Below, in pieces: positions 46,109 through 58,100 of a stretch of DNA of 64,000 nucleotides (positions within the stretch are counted from its first letter, which is position 1; each line of letters begins with the position of its first letter). This DNA comes from Alligator mississippiensis. Its lineage: Eukaryota; Chordata; Crocodylia; Alligatoridae. The notes beneath the pieces were generated by a model. The model saw only the letters and a program-made list of their open reading frames with translations. It was not told where the DNA came from and searched no databases. A program made the translations under genes and the position numbers. The stretch covers positions 43,755,892-43,819,891 of the forward strand of contig NC_081835.1 of assembly GCF_030867095.1 (NCBI RefSeq), written 5' to 3'.

Positions 46109-49100
46109 GGGGGCTACCTCAGCTCCATCTCACTGTGCCCCCAACTCAGGCCCTGATGGCTCTTCCTTGCCACTGTTCCTGAATGGGTACAATGCTGAGC
46201 TCAGTGCTCCCCCACATACAGCACTAACAAGAAGCATGTGCTGTTCTAGCTGCTCCTTGTGGACAGAACAGCAACAGCTGCCATGGCCTTTTAGCAAGGC
46301 AGCAAGCAGGGGGCAGTACTGTCATATCCTTCCTCGCACAGGAGCAGCCTTGTTGGTTTCCGGGCACTGGCCAGCAGTGCCACACTAGGATGTTCCTGAA
46401 CTTACATTGACCTCCCCAGTCTCGTTCTCCTTCAGGACAAAGCTGAGGACCTTCTCACTGGGGCCAGCCAGCAGCCGAAGACGCAGGGGCTGCTCGTCAT
46501 CAGGCAACTTCCGCAAGTAAACTGCAATGGCACCAATCAGACACACATGTATCAGTAACACTGAGCAAATTGGCTCCAGCTTCTCTAACTCCAGTCTCTT
46601 GCAGCAGGGGAAGCTATATGGAGTGGGGCAGGAACACTGGCTATGGTGGAGCTTCCAGCTATCACAGCTCCAGTAGGAGGCACTGTAAGGAGCAGGGCAG
46701 AGAGAGTGCTGCAGGGTAAGAATCAAGCTCAGGTTGCTCAGTGTTGTCACCACAGCAGGAATATACCTGGTTGGATTAGGTTTTTAAAAGGTGGTCAATA
46801 TAGAGGCAGTAAAATGCAGATGGACAGACAGTGAGCTCAGGTGAGGAAAGAGGGATGCCAGTACCTTGGTCTTCCTTCTCAGATCTCTCGAATAGAGCGA
46901 ACTTGCGGGGATTGTCAACCACCATGAATTTCTTGAGCAGGGCCTCAATGACCTCACTGGCCCGCGTGCGGGAGATGATGTGCAGGTGCTTGACTGTGTC
47001 CTTGGGCAGGTAGAATGATGTGCGCCGCTTCACCGCCTGGGAGCGTGCCACCTTCTTGGCATCATGGATGGTGGGTGTCTTCTTGGTGGCTGGCACAGAG
47101 ACTGGCCGGACCAGCTTCAGCTGCACCTTGATGAAACCCGTGTAGGAGCCATCTTTGTTCTGTGAAAAGATACCAAAAGCAGGCTGATCTTAGCAAAAAC
47201 AAGGAACAATGCGGCAAAGCTGGGCATCAGATCTAGCGACAGCCCCTGTAGAAAAGGCCCAGATCTGGATTCCTGTAGCCCCTGCAATGGATAGGAAGTT
47301 CTCATTCATATCAGAAATGATAAGTCCCTTGCTCTCGTCATACCCCTACATGTCGACCCTGCTGACCCAGAGGCCTTACCAGGCTCATGAAGAGGTTGCT
47401 GTTGATTTGACTGTTGTACTCCTTTATCTTCTGCTCAATCTCAGCTTGGCTCAGAACTGGCTTCTCCCAGTCAATCTGCTCATCCTGCAAGAGGAAGCCA
47501 TCCTGAGTTAGTCCATGTCCCTAGAGAGTGGAGGGGTCTGAGCCACTCCTCACAGCCTTCTGCAGCTCAGCCTGCCTGTATCAGAGTCAATGCTCTGCAA
47601 GGTGACGTTATGCATTACCCACAATGCCTTGCTGTGGAATACGGTATCTGGGCTCCAGAGCTCTCTGACCAGAGAAGGCCGAGTCTCCCCTCTCCTCCCA
47701 CACTCAGCTGTCTCAGCATGTGGGGAGCTCATCTCCAGGAGCAGAGGCTGACTGTTCTCTGAACAAGGACCTCTACTCAGGTTCCAAGGAGAAGCCTCAA
47801 TGGAGCAAGATGACAGGTCCTCGTGGAACCTGTGCCCCTGCCCCCAGTCTGATATAAATCACGGGTGAGGCAGAGTGGTTAGTGCTGAGAGTTACACCAA
47901 TGGCTGGATTTCAGGCTGGGCAGGTACTATGCTGGCTGGTCCTGGGTCAGTCAGGCAGTATGTGGGGAGTTGTGGATTAGCCTCATGCTTTAGGTGAAAC
48001 TGCCCTGCCCCAGCCAGAAGGCAGGTACTGTGGATATTTCTCAACATCACAGCCTCCTTACGTGCCCAAAGGCTTGGTAGGGCAGCTTGGTGGCATACTT
48101 TGCCATCCTCCTGCTTTTCCTGCTCTGTGAATCTACCAAGAAATCCCTTGGGCAGATGCCTTGTGCAATGAGCAAGTCCAGAGAGAGACATAACTCTGCT
48201 ATGTTCTCTCAAGGCCAGAGCTCTGGACCCATATCCAACCCAGGGAAAGAGGCTCTTCCCTCACTGACTGCACAGAGACATCCAAGAGGCTGTCAGTCAA
48301 AGCATGGTACCTGCCCTGCAACTTTCAGCCATTCAGAAGCTGCCAGAGCCTGATAAAACAGGAATCAGGCAAGGAAGAAGGCAGAGGAAGGCCAGCTAGG
48401 GGCACTCTGGACAAATATCAGTATTGAAGAAACAACAGCCAGAACAACATTGGCTAATAGCCTGAGACTGGTTCTTGCGCAGGAGGGGGTCTATAAGGCA
48501 CTTTCTAGCCAGCCACACCCTTCAGAGGCAGATGTATATATTATCACATGCCTAATCACTTGGGTACTGATATAGCCCAACCTACATTCATGGAAATGGG
48601 ACAAGACCACACAGGAGACTCAAACAGTAGATGCCATCTCTGGAGCCCTGCTGCTTTGCAAAGGAGTTTTACCTGTGTCCCTGCCCCTATGTATCATATG
48701 TAGAGACCTACCTAACTGGCAGCAAGGGAAAACAATCTTTGTGGTTTGGTGGCCCTGCCCCTTGGCTCTGATGGTAGAGAGGCCCCATCCCCTGGCCCTG
48801 GCTGGCTGAGGCCCCCAGGGGGAGAAGGGACTAGGGGGTGGCCACCATCTTGAATGCTGGCTGCCCTTTGTGCAGCCCCGCCCCACAGCACTGATTGGCA
48901 GAGAGGCACAAGGGGGCAGCCACTATCTTGGCTGCTGCCCTTTGTGCTACCCCACCAGCTGGCACCTTCTCATCCCAGGTGGGCTGTGAGGCTGGGGAGC
49001 CAGCCTTTTATTTTTATTAATTTTTAATTTTTTTTTTTTGGTTTATTTCCTGCGACATCATGGCCAATGCCATTTTTCAAGGCGATCACCATTTTTCAGT

Positions 49101-52100
49101 TTCTGTGAGAATTGCAAAACTGTGATTTAAGTAGGTCCCTAATCATATGGTACCTCTGCACCACCCTAGTACAGCCTGGCATTAGCCAGATGGACTCAGT
49201 CTGATCATCTGACCCCCTGGCATGGCCCCTGTGCTCTCCAACAGGGAGAGGGTACAGCAAGGAAAGAACACAGCTTGGGGCTGCTACCTGTTCTCTCTCC
49301 ACTGCCCCTCACCAGGTCGACAGCAGCTGGTCAGATCTAGAGGGGTGGAGCTCTGGGGGCAGCACATGGGCTGATCTGTAGGGGAATGTTACACAGCAAC
49401 ACAAGACAAGGCTAACTGCAAGGTCTGCCTGTTTTAAGAAACATTCTGCTTTTGTCTTAACCTTGCTCATCTGCTCCCTGCACAGATGCCTTTGGTGTAG
49501 ACTGCACTGTATCAAAGGCCCGTAACAGAGGCATGGATTTAACAACCCTGCCTGCATTCCATACTGGTCAGGCTTGGCACAAGAGATCTTCTTGTCTCTC
49601 CTCCAGGGACACATCCCAAGCCTGGTGCAGTGTCCACATGCCACAGTAATGAGCAACATTTTAACACTGAGAAACATGGTCGGCCTCAGCTCTCACATTA
49701 CCAGGTCTTATTCCTAGAGCTGTGCTCCAAGCTTGCACAGACACCCACAGAGGGAAGGCCAAGCTGTCCTCCCGCTGCCTCCACACAACTCCATTTCAGT
49801 CTCTTGCATCAGCCTGGCTTCCAGCTAACATCATCCCCCCCCAACAAATGTGTGCATGGGGGCGGAGATGGGGAAATCACAGATGAGCTCACCATAGACC
49901 AATAGGAGCTCTCCTGGGATTGCTGGGAACCACTTCCATTCCCACCGCAAAGCCAGTGGCACGTGGGCAACAGAGGAGCAGGAAGGAAGTAGTCCCAAGG
50001 TAGGGACTGCTCCCAGCAGAGAGAAGACAGACTCTCGGTGAAGGGGTCTTGGCTACAGGAGTGGCTGCTCCTCCGTCCCCTTCCCACTTTCCAAGAACAT
50101 TCCTTAGGCAGCAGGCACCAAGCCTCAGCCTTCCCCTCTCCAAAGGGATCCCCCAGGATCTTCCTTTCAGACGAGGTCCTGGGTTGCACTCAGACTCCTT
50201 TTAGAGGTGGATGCATCCCTCCCAAAATATTGCCACTCCAGAGATGGACGCGTACAGCCCCCAAAGGATCCACACCCAAAGAGAGATAAACATCTCTCCC
50301 AACAGATACCTGCATGTCTAGTGAGACACACCATGCAAAGATGTGTGCACAAAAGCTCCTACAGACAGCTGTACAGACACACAGCAAGTCCACAAATGCA
50401 TACCCATACATTGTGTGGTTCGGTCATGTCCTACAGACACATACACAAGCACAAACACTAGGGTTGCCAACTCTGTTTGAGTATATCCCAGGAGGTTTAT
50501 GAAACACCAATGTGCCCACGACACAACGTGAATACGCCCATGTGCTTGCATATATCAGTTACAGATTGCGGTGTGTAGACTATGTCAGGAAGGCAAATGT
50601 ACATTACTATTACATTTAAAAAATCTACCAGACTACTGTATAAATTGGATTCAGCATTTAATATTTATTTTAATGAATGTTCCATCATTTATCTCCTGGG
50701 TGACTCTTAGTAGTCTCCTGGAGATTTATATTTAACTAGCCAATTGCTTGTCAAGAATGACAGGTGGGAGGAGGCCTGCATCCAGCATGCCCGTCCCCCT
50801 CAACTTTGCCACCATTTCAGGGCCAGGCTGGGCCCAGTGTGCCTCCCCGCGCCACTGTGCCGTCGGGCCAGCCCCCTCCCCGTGTCCACCTGCCTCCCCT
50901 CCCCATGAATGACCAGGGGTGAGGCAGCACAGATGAAGCATCACCACCCAGCACCCCATGCCACTGCCGCATCCAGGGAGCAGGGGGTAAGGCCAGCCCC
51001 ACTTTGTCCGCTCCATTGCCGCCACCCAAGTGCCCCCCCACCGCCCAAGGCCAGCTGTTTGCCCCTGCTCCCTCCCCTCTGTCCCCACTGTCATGGTGGC
51101 ATCAGGGCCTGCTTTTCCCCCATGCCGCGGTGGGCCTGGCCCATTTTCCCACTCCCTTGTGCCACCGCTGTGGGTTCAACCCTGTTCCCCACCCCCTCAT
51201 GCCACCACCACCACCTCCACAGAACAGGGGACCCAGCTGTGCTGGCCTCAGCCCCCACCACCCCTGCTGTCATAGCAGCACTCTGCCATGGTGCCACCAC
51301 CTGCAGTCCAAACACTCTTGGAGTACTCTGTCTGTCTGTCTGTCCATAATGCTTTATTTGCACTCTGATTGGCTATCTTGGCATCCAGTCAGACTAAGGC
51401 TTTTATAATATTAGAATTCCTGGCGACTCCAGGGCAATCCTGGAGGGTTAGCAACCCTAAGAAACACAGGCCTGCTGAGGTCCAGCCAGGTCTATTGCAG
51501 CAACTATACTATGAATTGCACAGCTGGCCCTTTTTCTTCCTGTGCCCACCTGCCTGCTCAGTATCTTGCTTTCATCAGTGCCATCAGCTCCTCACTGGCA
51601 AACACCTCATGTTTACCCTTTTAGACAACAAGGAAGGCAGTGGGGAAAGGTGCTATGCCATCTCCCTTGATGCCCTTCTCTGGTCCATCTCTCTCAGGCA
51701 TGGGCAGCTGGACAGCCCTGTGGGAAAGAAGCAGTGGTGTTTATCTCCCCCTGGCCACAGCACTGTCCCTTCTATAGCACCTGGCCACCAGTGCTTGCTG
51801 GCCCTCTTTCACCTACTCAAGCCCCTGGAACAGGCATGTCAGCCAAGGAAGCACTGGAGCATTTCGGCAAAAAAAGCTGATGATCTTCCAGAGGGTAGTT
51901 CTCAGCCTCCTCCACAAAGATCCTGCCTCTCCCTCCATGCCCCACCCCCCATCCATCCTTACCATCCATTCTCCCAGGTAGGAATACAAGGGCAGAGGGA
52001 CTTCCATTCCCTCCTCTAGGTATCATTCAGTTTCCTATGCCCTTATTTCCTGGTTGACAGAGAGAGGGAAGGAGGGAGCAAGGACCCTCCCAAGGGCTCC

Positions 52101-55100
52101 ACTCCGCAAAGACACAGTGTGTAACACCAAGAAGTGCAACAGGCTGTGGGGCCTGAAGCACAAACAACAGCAGGGCAATCACAGGCACTTATCCAATATC
52201 CTACTGTCTGAGCCCTCAAGGTCTGGAATGGCCTGCCATCAGAGGTGGTTCAAGCACCTACACTGAATACCTTCAAGAGTAAATTGGATGCTTATCTTGC
52301 TGGGATCCTATGACCCCAGCTGACTTCTTGCCCTTTGGGCAGGGGGCTGGACTCAATGATCTTCTGAGGTCCCTTCCAGCCCTAATAACTATATTTCATA
52401 GATTTCATAGACATGTGTTGGGTGACCAATGCACAACATCTCTCCATGGAAGTAGGCAGGTTTGCAATGCCACTGATTAACAGTGGGCACAGCACAGCTG
52501 GGCATCAGCATTACTTCCCCTGCTTTTCTTGGAAGACTCTCTGGAGAACTGGGGGACCTCAGGGGAAGGATATCAAACACCAGGCTTGGATTAAAAGATA
52601 ATTAACAAAGTAGGAGGAAAGAAAACCCTTGGCGTTAGTTTCAACACCCTCCAGTTCAGGGCTGAGAAAACTCTCACTCCAGTTCCTTGGTTCTCCAAGG
52701 TGACCTCCAAACAAAGCAGGGAAGACAGGGCAGGAAACATCTACTTTTCCTGAAGAAGTTTTAAAAATTAATTAGAGCATCAATCCAAATTTTTGTCTGT
52801 CACTTCAGGTCAGCCTTTCAGACAGGAATTTGGCATCTTTAAACTCCTGGGTGTTACAACATAATTGTGCTATTAATCACTGCAGTCTTAAAACATGGTA
52901 CTAGGCTCTGGACTGTCCCAGAGCCTGGGAGCAGGGTTGGGTCTCGGGGATTTTGCCCAGTTTCAGCTCTACTGGGCACAAGGAACTTGAGGGTTGCAGT
53001 ATAGATGTAAGTTGATAACATCACTCCCAGCGCACAAGTGATCTGAACACAGACTGTAAACCCCACGAGAGGGAAGTTCCATGGAATGATTACGGGGCCT
53101 GGCATAAAGCACCCTGGGAGCCAGCCTGCATCCACAACAGATTTCTAGAAATCTAGGCAAGCAGGTTTCTCCAGTCACGCCTGCTTTGGGGGAATATGGG
53201 CATGCACTGGGGTGGAGTATGTTTCCTATGCACGGAGATCTGACCACAGAACCCAATGGGAATTATCTGCATCCTGAGGAAAAGAGCAGACGGAAGCCTG
53301 TGAGGGTGGGGTGCAGGGAGGACAGCCCATCCTAGATGAAGAAAAGCTCCCTGGGAGTTTGTGGTGGCAGGATGGGAAGTTACAGGCAGGGACACAGGCA
53401 TCCTGTTTACAGAACAAAAGGGAGCGTTCTCCAAGGCCTGCTCTCACGTGGAGCTGGGTGGGAACAAACCACCACCACCTGTTCACAGGCTGCCATATCC
53501 CATGCAGGAACCCTCTAGATCTGGACCTTCCCTGCCAGCTACCCCAAGACAAGGATTCAGACCACAGGGGCGTGCTGCCAGCTCAACCAGGGTACCTCAA
53601 GATCCTCCCCACTCCCCGGGCCTGTTGTGCCAACTGTCTCCTGGGTTCCAATCCAGGCGAGACAACAAGCTGCTGCTTTGTTCAGCCCAGCATTGTTTGA
53701 ATTCTGCTTCATTTTGCTTACAGCAGCTTTGTGGTCAGTTCTGCTGCTCCACAGTGGAGACAGCAGAGGGTTGGCTAGCCACTAAAGAAAGGCAGGAACA
53801 TGCGATACAGCTTCCCCCCCGCCCCCCCCCCCCGCTTATGTCTGAGCCACAAAAGATCAGAGCCCGCTATACGCCTTAACTCCATAGCCAAGTGCATAGG
53901 TACACTGTAAAAACACAAAACAGTGAGAAATCAATGCCTCAGCTGCATGCCTGAAAACAGGTACAAGATGGGATTAGCCTAGCCAACCTCTAGACTGGAG
54001 CCCTGAACCCTGCCACAGGACATCACCTTACTGAGTGCTGGGTGCCAGTGCTGCATCCAGATGAGTGTAGCCACGCAGTCTGGCACTGCAGCCATGCTGC
54101 TGCAACATACCGCACATTCAGGTGTTCTCCACGCTGCAAGGAAGCAGCATGGTGGAGGGGGTCTGTGCAAAAAAAAGCAGAGCAGTGCAGATGGGGGCAG
54201 CATGCACTGCTCAAAACTGGAGCCTGGGCGGCCAGAGCTACACTGCGGCTGCCAGCCAAGCTCAGAGTGGCAGGATTGCCACTGCTGCAGCCCCAAAAGG
54301 TCCCCAGGTAAGACTGCTGGGGCCAGCCTGCCATGCGCCAAAGCGCGCGTGGCACAGGCATTCCATGGGGATAACCAGCAGTGGCACAAGCTACTCCCTG
54401 CAGGCCCTGACTGGTGGGAGACAGTCCCGCAAACCAGCAGGACTTCAGCAATCCATCAAGCACTGAGATCAGCACAGTGTCATACAAACCCCACTTGTCT
54501 GCCCCTATACCCAATCAGTGTAGCCAGCTGTTCTGCCCTCCAGAGTCTCTTCTTTGGACCAGTCTGTCCCTTACTACTATTGCAGTCAGGCCACACTCCT
54601 CCCTACCCTGGATGCCACTGCTACCCTGGGCTGTTACTGCCTTGAATAACTGTCTGACTGAACATGGGCACAATGTCTGCCCTTACCACACAGGCTTCAG
54701 CCAGCTAGCATAGGGCAAGGACCCACCCCTGCCTTCTTACTGTGGCATTCTAGACATGACATGGCTCCAGACAATCATAACAGGCACCACCTCCCACAGA
54801 GATATAGACACCTCTTGGACCCACAGAGCCCTGCTATACCCCTGGCATCTCTCACTTGGTTCAGACTATGTCATTGCTCCTCACAGGAAGATCAGGGAAA
54901 GAGCACCTATCAAGCTGCTGGCATCAGGTTCTCAGGCCATAGGAAAGAAGAGGCCTATGGCTGGCCCTTGTCCAGATCCCCTGAAGCTCAGCTAGAAGTA
55001 CAGTGGATTCTCACCCCAGCTCCAGCCAGGCTGAGGGGAAACTGTTTACATATTCTAGGAGCCTGGGATTGTTGGAGCCAAGCAAGCTTTTAACCTTGGG

Positions 55101-58100
55101 CAGGAAGTGCTGCTGGAGCTGCAGTTTCACAGTCCCTGCCTCTCTGCTCAGCAAGGGAGGATGAGGGAGGGGGAGCAAGGGGGAAATCACTTCCCAGCGC
55201 AACCCTGCCAACCTCTTTGTGGCTGTATGTCTCTCCCTTGTTGCTCTCTTTTCCCTTGTGTGACTCCAGCTCCCCCAGCTCCAAGTGGTTTCTAAATTTG
55301 CCTCCACTTTGGACAAATCACTAACGCCACAATTGGCTGGTAGGTCAGAACTCTCTCTAGCATCTTCTTCCCCTACCACCGAGCTACTAGGCACACGGAT
55401 CACCATGGCTGCCCTGGCTGTGCCCACCCCTGGCTCTGCCTGCCCCTGTTCCAGGTCATGAAATGGTTAGCAGTCACTTTCCTCTGCTCCCTGCCAGAGT
55501 CACTTCTCCCTCCTCCCTCTCATTCTCTGCCTCTGATTCAGCCAGATCACATTACAGCCCTGCTCTGTCAGCTTTAGTCAGGGGTGACTAACCCCATCCC
55601 CACAGCACAGGCACAGTACCATGTCCCAGGGCTGAGAGGCTGAGTCTTGCTATCACCCCCCCCCCCCAGCAACATATATCAGACATATGTGGTTCAGATG
55701 GCTCCTCATGCAGGCCTGGAGAGGGAGGGGAGCAAAACTTGCTTGGCCCCCATCTCTCCTTAAAACTTCCAATGCAAGATACAAAAAAGCTGAAGTCACT
55801 TGGAAGTGAAGGCAGCTGGGAATCTTCCTGAGAACAAAGCACAGACTCAGTCTAGGCCTCCTCTTGAGAAGGCCCCAGGCCATCCTTGCCCAAACCCTCC
55901 CCCATGCCTCCCTGGGTACTCATACCCACAGCATCACCAGCTCTCACCCTCAGGCAGGTTCAGCTGCTGCAGATCAACTGCTTCCATTAACTACCATCAC
56001 ACACCCATTAACTACCATCATGCTTTGTGCCTCTCTGGAGCTTGAACAAGCAGCAGCTTGTAGAAGGCCAAACCCAGCAAAGCCAAAGTGACACAAACTG
56101 AAACAAGACAGCACCTGGTACACACTCACCTACTCTGTAACATCCTCCACTACTGAGAGCACCTGCTCTCAGATTAAGTTAGGGGCAGCCTCAGGGTCAC
56201 TGGGAAGCCAGTTACTTCTCCCTCCTGAAAAGTCACACTGGTAAGGACACCCCCATTTTATGTCCAGGCAGGTTCATCCCACTATCAGCCAGACCTGGCC
56301 AAAGATGCATTTACCATCCTCACAGGAACAAATTCTTGTCCCCTCTCCCAAAACAGATCCAGCTAATACAAAGCCCAGCAGCCCAATTATCAAGCACAAC
56401 AGAAGACTGTGAAATTACCTCCCATTTCATAAGATCATAGGAAAGCAGAATTATAATGAATCTCACACAAGGTCATCTAGTCCAGCTCCCTGCTCTAGGC
56501 AGGATCAACCCCCTCCTTTCTGCACTGTCCCAGATTTCAAGGTGTCAAAGTCCTTCCTAGCCCTGGCTACCCAACAGACACCTCTCGAGTGATCTTCCCA
56601 TACAATGACTGATGAGGATTGAAGAGGAAGGTGGGCTGAAGATGAGGGTACCCCTTAAACTAAAGCTTAAGCTGGTCACCATGTGCTTGTGCAAAGATTC
56701 TAGGAGATGCATATTAACGTCTGAAGAGACGCATGTGGCTCCGGAGCCACAGGCTGGCCACCCCTGCACTAGACCATGCTCCACTATAAAAGCAGATGAC
56801 TAATCTGGCTTTCAGACAGGATTCAGCCACCAACCTACTTCATATTTAAAACTGCTTTGTTCTTTATATTGGATAGAACTTAGAAACTCAGTCATGGACC
56901 AGAAACCCAGAGACAGGTGACAGACAAACAAAGCAGGGAGATGGTTCCTGCCCCAAAGAGGATACACAGATGTTTCCAGAGTCTGCTGCAGGATGCACCA
57001 ATCTGTTGGATTCTAAAGGTATTAGAGATTACTGCTTTGGAAGGGGGCCTATTGGGCAATTCAGGATCAATCCCTTTGTACCAAAGCCTGCAGAGGGGCT
57101 GGCAATGGCAAGACTGCAATGACCTGTGCTGGGACAGGGGGCTGCATAGTGGCCTTCAGGCCTTTTGCCTCTGATTATGTAGTTTTAAATTTGCTTTAGC
57201 TCCCAAATTAAATGGGATTTGGTCTACATCACAGAGACATCAAATAAATTCCACGCTGCTCTAAAAAGGCCCTAGGGCTGGAATAGCAGGGGAAGAGGGC
57301 TGTGGACTGAGATGGAAAGGCACTGGTAGAGCTGAGGACCAGTGCACTAGTACAGATGTATGTGGAAGTTTGCCCAGCCCCCACTCTTTTTTTTTTTTTT
57401 TTTGCCAACCAGAGCAGCAACATACTTTTGTGAGAACTGTCATCTCCCCCAGCTCATCTCACCCTCCCGACTGGAGCCACACGCATATGCACACACACTC
57501 ACAAGCTAGGAGAGTCACCAGTTTACAGGAAACCAACTCACGCACACTCATGTCCCACCCCTAGGCACTAACGGGGAAGAGGCAGAGGGTCATGCATGTC
57601 CTGGATTTGTGAGATCATCTCAGTTTCTCTCTGCCTCACCCCCAGGCATTTCCTAATCTAGGACCATCTGTTTAAACCATTAGCTGTGCCAAGGGACAAC
57701 ACAGATAGATACGGGGCAATCTGGTAAAGGCACCAAGAGGAAATGCAGCCGGTAACATGAGCCCATCTCCACTCTTGCCAGACTACAGCCCAGGTGGTCC
57801 TCCACCAAGCAACCTCTGCGAGGACATCACGAACAGACTGTCCCTGGGCGCTGCTGATCACTAACACGAGCCCCCGGGACTCTTCCAGCTACGGAGGAAA
57901 CGGCCCTTTTCTAACCCTGTACCTTGCCGGCAACTGCAGCCATTCAGCCCACAAGGACCAGCGACCGGCAGGTACCCAGGCCTCGCACAGCCTCCGGTGG
58001 TGTCCCGGGGCCCGGTCCCCTGCACACCCGCGATCCCCCGTGGAGGGAATCACATCGCGGGCACAGAAGAGGCAGCTGGAACCGTCCTGGGGCAGCAGCC

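Noticed and set aside
50732-51408. Pro/His/Ala-rich ORFs of 81-146 codons
   Set aside because: They are GC-rich cargo of the 50,459-51,459 hAT element, overlapping on both strands.
51369-52019. 216-codon plus-strand ORF in the RASSF1 large intron
   Set aside because: It starts inside the hAT element and runs into unrelated intron; no domain was recognised.
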